Below, in pieces: positions 38,447 through 46,426 of a stretch of 64,000 bases of DNA (its first letter is position 1; each line of letters starts with the position of its first letter). The translations under genes and the position numbers were made by a program. The stretch lies in contig NZ_JADPFO010000001.1 of the NCBI RefSeq assembly GCF_015668515.1, forward strand, positions 1,627,327-1,691,326, written 5' to 3'. The notes beneath the pieces are model-generated. The model had not been told where the DNA came from. It made no database searches and saw nothing but the letters and a program-made list of their open reading frames with translations. Source of the stretch: Paraclostridium tenue. GTDB taxonomy: Bacteria; Bacillota; Clostridia; Peptostreptococcales; Peptostreptococcaceae.

Positions 38447-38491
38447 ATGGTTACCCCCTTTAAATGTTGGAAACCTTATAGATTTCCTTAC

Positions 38492-38923
38492 TTATTCATA
38501 TGCTCGGGTAGATAAATATGTTACTTCTAATAGATTCTTGTCTAATAAACTATCTAGTTCCTTTTCTGATAAATCATTGTATCTTTTTACCAATTCTAAA
38601 TGTTTATCTTTTTCTTTTCCATCAGATATACTATTAACTAAATTTTCTATTGATTTCATCCTATAATTTTTATATTTCTTTGTGAAAAAAGAAGTTTTTG
38701 TGTCTTTAATATGTGATTTAATATTCAACAGTCTAGCTATGTACTCATCATTATTTTTTAATACATAATCTTCTTTTGTAATAAAATCTTCTAATATCAT
38801 ATTACCTTCTATTACATATGAACTTATCCTTTGAATATCTAAGTTTATGATATTGTAATATGAGTTTATTAATAGCACTACTACTACGCATATAGACGAT
38901 GCTAATAAACCTATATACTTCAT
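38492..38923 (-). CDS. Small membrane-anchored protein of unknown function
   Basis: A 143-residue protein with one N-terminal membrane segment (about residues 3-20, GLLASSICVVVVLLIN). The remainder is a helical, charged domain with many Lys and Asp, probably outside the cell. I see no known motif. I choose ATG 38923 over the ATG six bases upstream because AGGAGG nearly touches the latter. It lies between the small spore peptides and acpP; its role is not predictable. Confidence 0.65.
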   Translation of the reverse strand: MKYIGLLASSICVVVVLLINSYYNIINLDIQRISSYVIEGNMILEDFITKEDYVLKNNDEYIARLLNIKSHIKDTKTSFFTKKYKNYRMKSIENLVNSISDGKEKDKHLELVKRYNDLSEKELDSLLDKNLLEVTYLSTRAYE

Positions 38924-39068
38924 AACCATTCCTCCTATGTTTTTGTTTATATAAATATATATGCTTGTTTTACTACAATATTCTAATTTTTATATAATTT
39001 ATATTGAAAATTTCTAGTTCTTATATTAAACTACAATTAAATTATTAATTTGATTTAGGAGGTCTACT

Positions 39069-39296
39069 ATGTTTGAAAGAATTAGGGAAATAATAGCTGA
39101 GCAATTAGGCATTGATGATTTAGATACTATAACTTTAAATACATCTTTAACAGAAGATTTAGAAGCAGATTCTTTAGATGCCGTAGAAGTTATAATGGCT
39201 TTAGAAGATGAGTATGGTATTGAAATTCCTGATGAAGAAGCTGAAAATTTCAAATGTATAGGAGATATATGTTCTTTTATAGAAGATAATAAATAA
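39069..39296 (+). CDS. acpP: Acyl carrier protein
   Basis: Carries acyl chains on a 4'-phosphopantetheine arm in fatty-acid synthesis. A 75-residue acidic helical protein with the canonical attachment motif EADSLDAVE (the Ser is residue 36), followed by EDEYGIEIPDEEAENF. ATG 39069 follows GGAGG. It is monocistronic and not within a fab cluster in this window, so it could be the main ACP or a second one. Confidence 0.94.
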   Translation: MFERIREIIAEQLGIDDLDTITLNTSLTEDLEADSLDAVEVIMALEDEYGIEIPDEEAENFKCIGDICSFIEDNK

Positions 39297-39328
39297 TAAA
39301 AAACCGAGTTAATGACTCGGCTTTTTTA
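39295..39328. terminator. Bidirectional terminator of acpP and the nucleoid protein gene
   Basis: Stem CCGAGT / ACTCGG with flanking A6 and T6 and one bulged C, between convergent genes. Confidence 0.8.
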
Positions 39329-40330
39329 TTTTTCCTCATAAAATTTTACATTTTTTATAGTTATATCTATACTTCCATCAGGATTTTGCTTTACACTATA
39401 TTTCATAGGATCTTCAAAATTGCTTAAATCCCCTTTTATATCAAAACCTGTATCTGTTTTTATACTTCTTTTTTTAAGCTTTTTCTCTATCCATTCTTTA
39501 TCTATGCTAAATGATTCATTTAAACCTTTGTCTTCCATATGCTCTTTAAAACTTTCTTTTAAATCAACGCTATCTATAGACTTCTCAACAAATTCATCTA
39601 AATCTATTTCTTCTTTTTCTTTTAAAGTATAATTTAATACACTTCTTATATCCTCAGCTTGTTTTATATCATTAGCTAATGCATTTGTTATCCAAGTTTC
39701 TGCACTACTTTTAAATACTTTAGTTTTATACTTATCATCAACTATCTTATCTGCATTTAAAAACTCATTTATAAACTTAGATTCTAAATGTTCCTTTTCT
39801 GCATCTTTATCTAAAAGTCTTAAATGATATTCATCATTAATTCCTGTTAATCCTACAATTGCACATTGCTTTTGTCTTTGAGTTTCTGGTATACCTATTT
39901 CATTAGGTACCATTTGTATATTGAATTTATCATCTATAAATTCTATAGAATGTGTATATAATCTTTTGTAATCTAATTTTAATATACCAACATACTTCTC
40001 ATCTTTTATTGTATATAAACAAATTGCTAAATCACAAGATTCTAATTCAGCATTGATTTTCATAGTATCAAATAAATATGCTGCTATTTCTTTAGAATTT
40101 TCTAAGAATGTGCTTTCATCATATATTATTTGCTCACAACAATTTTTAACTATATTATTTTCATAATCTTTGAATATACCTTTTCTTAAGTCATCATCTT
40201 TACTTACTCTTTTAATTATTTTTTGAAAAAACTTATCTACTTCTTGACTTATTTTTCCTTCAAAATCATTTAATATAGGTACTTCACTATTTTTATCTAG
40301 TACATGTACTATAAACTTATGTATTATCAT
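39326..40330 (-). CDS. Nucleoid-associated protein, NdpA/YejK family
   Basis: A 334-residue protein of the 37-kDa nucleoid-associated family. Features: MIIHKFIVHVLDKN at the start, LAICLYTIKDEKYVGILKLDYK in the middle, and FNADKIVDDKYKTKVF-type segments, with a helical Lys/Glu-rich C-terminal third. It is thought to bind DNA, but its function is poorly known. ATG 40330 follows GAGGTG. It lies 10 bases after the pseudouridine synthase gene and is probably co-transcribed. Confidence 0.85.
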   Translation of the reverse strand: MIIHKFIVHVLDKNSEVPILNDFEGKISQEVDKFFQKIIKRVSKDDDLRKGIFKDYENNIVKNCCEQIIYDESTFLENSKEIAAYLFDTMKINAELESCDLAICLYTIKDEKYVGILKLDYKRLYTHSIEFIDDKFNIQMVPNEIGIPETQRQKQCAIVGLTGINDEYHLRLLDKDAEKEHLESKFINEFLNADKIVDDKYKTKVFKSSAETWITNALANDIKQAEDIRSVLNYTLKEKEEIDLDEFVEKSIDSVDLKESFKEHMEDKGLNESFSIDKEWIEKKLKKRSIKTDTGFDIKGDLSNFEDPMKYSVKQNPDGSIDITIKNVKFYEEK

Positions 40331-40340
40331 GTTTACACCT

Positions 40341-41243
40341 CTATCTTAATTTTTCTATTAATTTTTTCATATCTTCTGGAACTTGTGCTTTAAATTTTAA
40401 TTTTTCTTTAGTTCTTGGTTGCTCAAACTCTAAACTATAAGCATGTAGGGCTTGTCTATTAATTAAATCTTCATCCACATAACCATATAATTCATCACCT
40501 ATTATTCCATGTCCAATGTGATTCATATGAACTCTTATTTGATGAGTTCGTCCAGTCTCCAGCTTAACCTCTAGAACTGTAGCATCATTTAACCTCTCTA
40601 TTACTTTATAATGAGTAACAGATTCTTGTCCACGCTCATCAACTATTCTTTTTATACTATCTTCAGTCTGTCTATATATAGGTGCATTTATAGTTCCAAA
40701 ATCATCCTTAACCATACCTTTAACAACAGTTATATACTTCTTATCTACTTTGTCTTCACTCATATCTGTAGATAATGTATGATGTGCATATGCATTTTTA
40801 GCTACTATTACAAGTCCAGATGTATTCATATCTAATCTGTTCACAAATCTAATCTTAACTTTTTCATTTTTCTTAATTATATAATCTGTTACCCCATTAG
40901 CAATTGTATTATCACTATGACTTTTAGTTGGATGAACAACCATAAATGGAGGTTTATTTACCATTATCAAATCAAAGTCATCATAAATTATATCTAAGTT
41001 TAAATCTTCAGGTGTGAAATTAGCCATATCTTCTTCTATTTTCACTTCTATTAAATCGCCTTTTTCTATGTTGGTACTAGGCTTTTTAAATTTTCCATTT
41101 ACTAATACAGTTTGCTCTCTTTTCATTTTTGATAAAGACCTAACTGAAAAATTTAATTTATCTAATAATATTTCTTTTAGTGTTGAGTTTTCATCACTTG
41201 TGTAAGATATAATATTATATTTTTGTTCTTCTTTTTTGAACAA
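40341..41243 (-). CDS. RluA-family RNA pseudouridine synthase
   Basis: Isomerises uridine to pseudouridine in rRNA or tRNA. An S4-like RNA-binding domain (about residues 25-80, LSKMKREQTVLVNGKFKKPSTNIEKGDLIEV) precedes the catalytic domain. The catalytic Asp is in FVNRLDMNTSGLVI, a variant of HRLDxxTSG with Asn for His. Further motifs: LLE-type VLEVKLETGRTHQIRVHM and GDELYG. I favour TTG 41243 as start because GTAGGTG lies just before it; the ATG at 41261 has no ribosome site. The site modified cannot be named. Confidence 0.88.
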   Translation of the reverse strand: MFKKEEQKYNIISYTSDENSTLKEILLDKLNFSVRSLSKMKREQTVLVNGKFKKPSTNIEKGDLIEVKIEEDMANFTPEDLNLDIIYDDFDLIMVNKPPFMVVHPTKSHSDNTIANGVTDYIIKKNEKVKIRFVNRLDMNTSGLVIVAKNAYAHHTLSTDMSEDKVDKKYITVVKGMVKDDFGTINAPIYRQTEDSIKRIVDERGQESVTHYKVIERLNDATVLEVKLETGRTHQIRVHMNHIGHGIIGDELYGYVDEDLINRQALHAYSLEFEQPRTKEKLKFKAQVPEDMKKLIEKLR

Positions 41244-41362
41244 ATTTACACCTACTTTCATTTATAATAACATTATCTATTTTATACTATTTTTACATAA
41301 TAGATAAGACTTTTTATTTATATCATACATTTTTACTAGAGTATCAATTACTTTTTAAATTA

Positions 41363-41371
41363 TGTTATAAT
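41363..41371 (+). promoter_or_regulatory. Extended -10 promoter of nadK
   Basis: TGTTATAAT, an extended -10 element, 23 bases before the nadK start. No strong -35 is seen. Confidence 0.5.
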
Positions 41372-41393
41372 ACAAGTGTAAAGAGGTGGGGAT

Positions 41394-42194
41394 ATGAAAA
41401 GAACGATAACTATAAATTCAAATTCATTAGATATATCTTTAAAAACTAGAGAGATTTTAACTGATAAACTTATTAATGCTGGTTTTTATGTAACCTATGA
41501 TTTTGATATTAATTCAGAACTTATAATCTCTATTGGAGGCGATGGTTCTTTCCTAAAAACTGTTCATGATTTTAATTATCCTGAAATTCCTATTTTAGGC
41601 ATAAATACTGGACACTTAGGATTTTTTACTGATGTCTACCCTGACTTTATTGATAAATTTATTGATGATTATATAAATAATAATTTTATATTGCAAGATA
41701 TTTCCCTTATACAAACTACAGTTTGTTCAAAAGGAAGTTGTATAGATATGTATGCAGTTAATGATGTCGTAATAAAAGGCGATAAATCCAGGACCATACA
41801 CCTAGAATTGAGTGTTAATAATAAAGATATTCAAAACTTTAGTGGAGATGGGCTATTAATCTCTACACCAACTGGATCTACTGCATATAACTATGCTGCT
41901 GGTGGTAGCATAGTAGATCCTAGTCTAAAACTAATGCAATTAACTCCTCTACACCCTATAAATACTAATGCATATAGATGCTTTACTTCAAGCATAATAT
42001 TCCCTCACGATGCTGTTATAGGTATTTTACCTGAGTATAGATTTGAAAATGCATTATTAGTGGTAGTTGATGGTGTTGAACATAGACTTGAGAGTATAAC
42101 AAATATTTCAATTACAACATCTGATGTTAATATAAAATTAGTCAGGTTAGTAAATTATGAATTTTGGAGTAGAGTTGCTGATAAATTTTTATAA
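41394..42194 (+). CDS. nadK: NAD kinase
   Basis: Phosphorylates NAD to NADP, the only route to NADP in bacteria. The 266-residue protein has the key GGDG motif (ISIGGDGSFLKT, residues about 48-59), NTGHLGFF (about 77-84), NDVVIKG (about 123-129) and the GDGLLISTPTGSTAYNYAAGGS segment. ATG 41394 follows GAGGTGGGG. A phosphodiesterase gene follows 17 bases later, likely in the same transcript. Confidence 0.96.
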   Translation: MKRTITINSNSLDISLKTREILTDKLINAGFYVTYDFDINSELIISIGGDGSFLKTVHDFNYPEIPILGINTGHLGFFTDVYPDFIDKFIDDYINNNFILQDISLIQTTVCSKGSCIDMYAVNDVVIKGDKSRTIHLELSVNNKDIQNFSGDGLLISTPTGSTAYNYAAGGSIVDPSLKLMQLTPLHPINTNAYRCFTSSIIFPHDAVIGILPEYRFENALLVVVDGVEHRLESITNISITTSDVNIKLVRLVNYEFWSRVADKFL

Positions 42195-42211
42195 TTTTAG
42201 GAGGTATTCTT

Positions 42212-42769
42212 ATGAAAATAGGCGTTATGAGTGATACTCATGGTAGTTTAGTGTATTTTGAAAAAGCTTTAGAAGTTTTATCAGATTGTGATATTTTACT
42301 TCATGCTGGTGATGTTTTATATCATGGACCTAGAAATGATTTACCTAAAGGTTATAACCCTAAGGGAGTAATATCTAAAATAAATGAATTAGATAATATA
42401 CTTATAGCTAGAGGAAATTGTGATGCTGACGTTGACCAAATGGTTATAAACCATCCTATCCAAGGTCCATATGTCTTAAGTCAATTTGGAGAAACAAGAA
42501 TTTTAATAAATCATGGATATGTAGATTCTAAGGAAGAAACTATCAAAAAAGCAAAATCTATGGGTGCTGATATATTAATACTTGGACATACTCATGTAAA
42601 AGAATTGTATGTTGATGAAAATCTAATTGTTATAAACCCAGGAAGTACATCAATTCCAAAAGATGGATCTCACTCAGTTGCAACTATAGATATAATTCAG
42701 ACTCATGACGAATTAGATTTAGATATAAACTTAATAGATATAAATACTAAAGAAGTTATAAATTTATAA
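42212..42769 (+). CDS. yfcE: YfcE/MJ0936-type metallophosphoesterase
   Basis: Calcineurin-like phosphodiesterase of 185 residues with two-metal motifs in order: SDTHGS (7-12), LHAGDVL (30-36), ARGNCD (about 66-71), NHGY (about 99-102) and LGHTHV (about 122-127). Family members hydrolyse phosphodiesters in vitro; the physiological substrate is unknown. ATG 42212 follows AGGAGG. It is the second gene after nadK. Confidence 0.92.
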   Translation: MKIGVMSDTHGSLVYFEKALEVLSDCDILLHAGDVLYHGPRNDLPKGYNPKGVISKINELDNILIARGNCDADVDQMVINHPIQGPYVLSQFGETRILINHGYVDSKEETIKKAKSMGADILILGHTHVKELYVDENLIVINPGSTSIPKDGSHSVATIDIIQTHDELDLDINLIDINTKEVINL

Positions 42770-42786
42770 TAATTATTAATTAATTA

Positions 42787-42830
42787 AAATATAAAAAATG
42801 AACTCTATTTAGAGTTCATTTTTTATATTT
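42787..42830. terminator. 21-bp perfect bidirectional terminator
   Basis: Arms 42787-42807 and 42810-42830 with a 2-base loop, core GAACTCTA / TAGAGTTC flanked by A6/T6, between convergent yfcE and pepT. Confidence 0.9.
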
Positions 42831-44055
42831 ATTTTAAATTTGTATAATTCTCAGCTATTCTAACTATTAATTTAGCTCCTTTTTCCATTGCTGAAACTGG
42901 TATACATTCATTTTTACTATGGAAGTTTAATCCACCAGTAAATATATTTGGACAAGGTAATCCCATAAATGATAATCTAGCCCCATCTGTACCTCCTCTT
43001 ATAGGTACTATTATTGGAGTTATGTCAGTTTCTTTCATAGATTTTTCAACTATATCAACTACAAACTTAACTGGCTCTACTTTTTCTTTCATATTATAAT
43101 ATTGGTCTTTTAAGTCTAGAGTTACTCTTCCTTCATATTTTTCATTTATTTTTTCTATTACAGATTTCATAAACTCTTTTCTTTGTTCAAATTTAGCATT
43201 ATCATGATCTCTTATTATATAAATCATAGAAGCTTTTTCAACATTTCCATTTATATCATTTAAATGATAGAATCCTTCATATCCTTCAGTAGTCTCAGGT
43301 CTTTCACTTGCTGGGAACATTTCAGATATTTCTGCTGCTATATGTAGAGCATTAACTAATTTATTCTTTGCACTACCTGGATGTACATTTCTTCCTTGTA
43401 TAGTTATAGTAGCTGCTGCTGCATTGAAGTTTTCGTATTGAAGTTCTCCAAGTATTCCACCATCTATAGTATATGCATATTTTGCTCCAAATTTTTCAAC
43501 ATCAAATAAATCTGCTCCTCTACCAACTTCTTCATCTGGAGTAAATCCTATTTTTATATCTCCATGTTTTATTTCTGGATTATTTATTAAATATTCTATA
43601 GCAGTTACTATCTCAGCTATACCAGCTTTATCATCTGCTCCTAATAAAGTAGTACCATCTGTAACTATTACATCTTCACCTATTAAAGTTTCCATTTCTG
43701 GATAATCTTTAGGAGAAGTTACTACATTTAACTCTTCATTTAAAACTATGTCTTTACCATCATAGTTTTTAACTATTCTTGGCTTAACATTTTTACCAGT
43801 TACATCTGGAGCTGTATCTAAATGAGATATAAATCCTATAGTAGGAACTCCTTCTACATTTCCTTTTAATGTAGCCATAACATAGCTATTTTCATCAACA
43901 TGTGCATCTTCAAGACCTAAACCTTTTAACTCTTCTACTATGTATTTAGCAAATACTCTTTGTCCTTCACTTGATGGACAATTTGAGTTTTTAGGATCTG
44001 CAGTTGTATCAAATGTTACATACTTTAAAAATCTTTCAAGTACTCTTTCTCTCAT
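42829..44055 (-). CDS. pepT: Peptidase T (tripeptide aminopeptidase)
   Basis: Zinc tripeptidase of the M20 family. The 408 residues show: SHLDTAPD (about residues 77-84) with the first metal ligand, LGADDKAGIAEI (about 136-147), GFTPDEEVGRGAD (about 170-182) with the catalytic Glu, NFNAAAATI, and RGGTDGARLSFMGLPCPNI near the C-terminus. These identify PepT rather than other M20 peptidases. ATG 44055 follows GGAGG. It is monocistronic. Confidence 0.96.
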   Translation of the reverse strand: MRERVLERFLKYVTFDTTADPKNSNCPSSEGQRVFAKYIVEELKGLGLEDAHVDENSYVMATLKGNVEGVPTIGFISHLDTAPDVTGKNVKPRIVKNYDGKDIVLNEELNVVTSPKDYPEMETLIGEDVIVTDGTTLLGADDKAGIAEIVTAIEYLINNPEIKHGDIKIGFTPDEEVGRGADLFDVEKFGAKYAYTIDGGILGELQYENFNAAAATITIQGRNVHPGSAKNKLVNALHIAAEISEMFPASERPETTEGYEGFYHLNDINGNVEKASMIYIIRDHDNAKFEQRKEFMKSVIEKINEKYEGRVTLDLKDQYYNMKEKVEPVKFVVDIVEKSMKETDITPIIVPIRGGTDGARLSFMGLPCPNIFTGGLNFHSKNECIPVSAMEKGAKLIVRIAENYTNLK

Positions 44056-44314
44056 GGCAAATTTTCCTCCAATATTTATAGTTATTTAAATTATATTTTT
44101 GTATCTCCATCTTTAAAATTAAAGGAATACGTTTTAATTATAATACTTTATCCAAAATTTATCAAATATAGTGTTATTCAGAAATATAGATTTTCCAATG
44201 CTTCTAAAAAAGTTTTATTAAAAATTTTTTTAAATTATTCATGTAAAATAAACCAAAATAATCTTTCTAAAAATTGTTAAATTTTAAAATTTTGTATATT
44301 ATTTGATATTAAAA

Positions 44315-44336
44315 AAGGTACTATAAATAGTACCTT
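44315..44336 (-). terminator. Terminator of CorC/CNNM-like gene
   Basis: 10-bp perfect arms AAGGTACTAT / ATAGTACCTT with a 2-base loop and six T after it on the minus strand. Confidence 0.8.
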
Positions 44337-45597
44337 ATGTGAACACTCTTATTTTCTTTATTCTATTTTTATCTAAGCTTTCTATGCAAAATTTCACATT
44401 ATCAACTTCGATAACTTCATTTTCTTCAGGTAATCTTTTTAAATAACCAATTATAAACCCTCCTATAGAATCAAATTCTTCTGACTCTAAATTTGTTCCT
44501 ATAAGTTCGTTAACTTCTGATATTTTTTTACTACCATCTACTATAAATTCATCTTCTTTTATTACTTGAATATCTTCATCATCTTCATCGTACTCATCTT
44601 CTATTTCTCCAACTATTTCTTCAACTAAATCTTCTATAGTTATAAGACCAGAAGTTCCTCCATATTCATCTACGACTATAGCCATTTGACTTTTATCTTT
44701 TTTCATTTCTTCAAGTAACTCTGTTATTTTTTTGAATTCATAAGTGAAAAATGCTTCTCTTACATATTTTTTTATGTCAAATTCATTTATTTCTGATTCA
44801 CTTAAAAATACTATATCTTTTATATTAACTATTCCAATTATATCATCCACAGACTCTTCATAAACAGGCATTCTACTAAATTGTTCTTCTTTAAATATAT
44901 TTATTACCTCTTCATAACTATCTTGTGCATTTATACAAACCATATCTAATCTTTGAACCATAGCTTCTTTGGCTTGCATATCTCCAAATTGAAATACATT
45001 ATTTATTATTTGTCTTTCTTCTATTTCTAAAACGCCTTCTTCGTGACCTACATTAACCATTGTTTTTAATTCTTCTTCAGTAATATATGGTTGTCCCATA
45101 TTACTTTGTATTCCAAACAACTTAAATATAACTTTTGTAATAATATTAAACACCCATACTATAGGTTTTAAAATTAATATTATTAATTTTATAGGTTTAG
45201 AAACTAATATAGCTACTTTCTCTGAGTTGTTAGCAGCTATTGTTTTTGGAGTTATTTCTCCAAATATTAAAACTAAAATAGTCATTACTGCAGTAGCGAC
45301 TGGAACAGCTTCTGGTCTTCCATTTAATATAGTTATAAATAATGATGTAGACAAAGATGTAGCTGCAATATTAACTATATTATTTCCAACTAATATAGAA
45401 CTTAAAAGCTTCCCTGAGTCTTCTGTTAATTTACTTACTAAATTAGCTCCCTTAACTTTTTCTTCTTGCATATGCCTAATTCTTATTTTACTAAGTGACA
45501 TTAAAGCTGTTTCAGATGCTGAGAAGAATCCTGAAGCTATAAGCAATACTCCTAATATCACTAACTGAATAATAATACTACCCTCGGTCGAACCCAA
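44335..45597 (-). CDS. HlyC/CorC (CNNM) family membrane protein with CBS pair
   Basis: A 420-residue CNNM/CorB-type protein, possibly a Mg2+ (or Co2+) exporter. Domains: an N-terminal DUF21 membrane domain (about 1-195) with GFFSASETALMSLS, two CBS domains (about 210-335; QRLDMVCINA and DKSQMAIVVDEYGGTSGLITIEDLVEEIVGEIEDEYD) and a C-terminal CorC_HlyC domain. The start is TTG 45597 with AGGAGTG upstream. It is monocistronic. Any transported ion is by family only. Confidence 0.92.
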   Translation of the reverse strand: MGSTEGSIIIQLVILGVLLIASGFFSASETALMSLSKIRIRHMQEEKVKGANLVSKLTEDSGKLLSSILVGNNIVNIAATSLSTSLFITILNGRPEAVPVATAVMTILVLIFGEITPKTIAANNSEKVAILVSKPIKLIILILKPIVWVFNIITKVIFKLFGIQSNMGQPYITEEELKTMVNVGHEEGVLEIEERQIINNVFQFGDMQAKEAMVQRLDMVCINAQDSYEEVINIFKEEQFSRMPVYEESVDDIIGIVNIKDIVFLSESEINEFDIKKYVREAFFTYEFKKITELLEEMKKDKSQMAIVVDEYGGTSGLITIEDLVEEIVGEIEDEYDEDDEDIQVIKEDEFIVDGSKKISEVNELIGTNLESEEFDSIGGFIIGYLKRLPEENEVIEVDNVKFCIESLDKNRIKKIRVFT

Positions 45598-46190
45598 TTT
45601 TTACCACACTCCTAATTTATTCTTTTCATATAATTATATCATAATGTTTAAAAATTTGGAAATAACATTAAATACATACCACTACCAATCAAGCTTTAAT
45701 CAAATACCTAAATAAAAATTTTTAGCTTAATTAATTATATATATTATATTGTTCATTTAGAAGTAAAATTATCATATATATAATATATTTTTTATATCTA
45801 CACATACTACTTATCAATATATTTTTATGAGGTATTATATTAAAAAGTAGTAATTTTACAAATAAATACTTATATTATATTCCTTATATATAAGTAAATT
45901 TTATATAATTTAATCAACTTAGAAAACTTAATAAAATTTAAGGTAAATATAATATATAAACTATAAAAAATTACACTCACACAACGTATATCCTTATATG
46001 GATAGAATACGATTTGAAGAATTTTCATCTTATTTTTACTTAAATAAATATAAATATTAATAACAAATATTTATAAATTCTTATTTTAAATAGTAACAAA
46101 TATTATTTTTATTCATATAATGACATTAAGAAAGATAAATAATCATCTTTCTTAAAAAACAAGATTTAATAGATATGAATAATATTAAAA
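45598..46190. other. AT-rich intergenic stretch
   Basis: No convincing protein or RNA gene. It holds one AT-only hairpin and an 11-bp inverted repeat TTAAGAAAGAT / ATCTTTCTTAA around 46133-46162, which lacks a T-run. Confidence 0.6.
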
Positions 46191-46283
46191 TACTTGTTAA
46201 TAATTCAAATATGATCGGAAAATAGATAATTTCTATCCCCCCTTATTTATCACCTATACCCCCCTTGTATAGGTGATTTTTTT
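46190..46283 (+). ncRNA. Candidate C-rich small RNA
   Basis: A free-standing terminator with no gene before it: ATCACCTATA / TATAGGTGAT (46249-46258 and 46268-46277), loop CCCCCCTTG, then T7. Just upstream are a small hairpin ATAGA-TAATT-TCTAT (46222-46236) and an unpaired CCCCCC (46237-46242). The predicted RNA thus shows two C6 runs, one single-stranded and one in the terminator loop. The layout matches the candidate at 5698-5773. Its promoter is uncertain; TATGAT is present at about 46210, so the 5' end is approximate. Confidence 0.55.
46249..46283 (+). terminator. Free-standing intrinsic terminator
   Basis: 10-bp perfect stem, loop of six C plus TTG, then T7. Confidence 0.85.
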
Positions 46284-46331
46284 ATTTATTTTTTAATTTA
46301 AATGAATATAAAATTGTAATTTGTAAATAAT

Positions 46332-46424
46332 TATAATGTACGAGAAAATATAAATATATCTCTCCCCCTAATAATAAAAAAATACAATGGTTTAAGTTCA
46401 TCTTAAACACATTGTATTTTTTTA
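46332..46424 (+). ncRNA. Possible second C-rich small RNA
   Basis: TATAAT at 46332-46337 is followed by TCTCTCCCCC (46359-46368) and a terminator (46375-46424). Transcription from this -10 would give an RNA of roughly 80 nt with a single exposed C-run. The terminator is also explained by the sbcC gene on the other strand, and no -35 is clear, so this is weaker than the candidate just upstream. Confidence 0.3.
46375..46424. terminator. Terminator of the sbc/add operon (bidirectional)
   Basis: Stem of about 16 bp with one mismatch, built on AAATACAATG and TTTAAG with their complements. A7 and T7 flank it. It lies 2 bases after the sbcC stop. Confidence 0.85.
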
Positions 46425-46426
46425 TT

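Noticed and set aside
46133..46162. Hairpin TTAAGAAAGAT / ATCTTTCTTAA as a terminator
   Set aside because: There is no T-run on either strand, and the sequence is AT-rich enough for such repeats to arise by chance.
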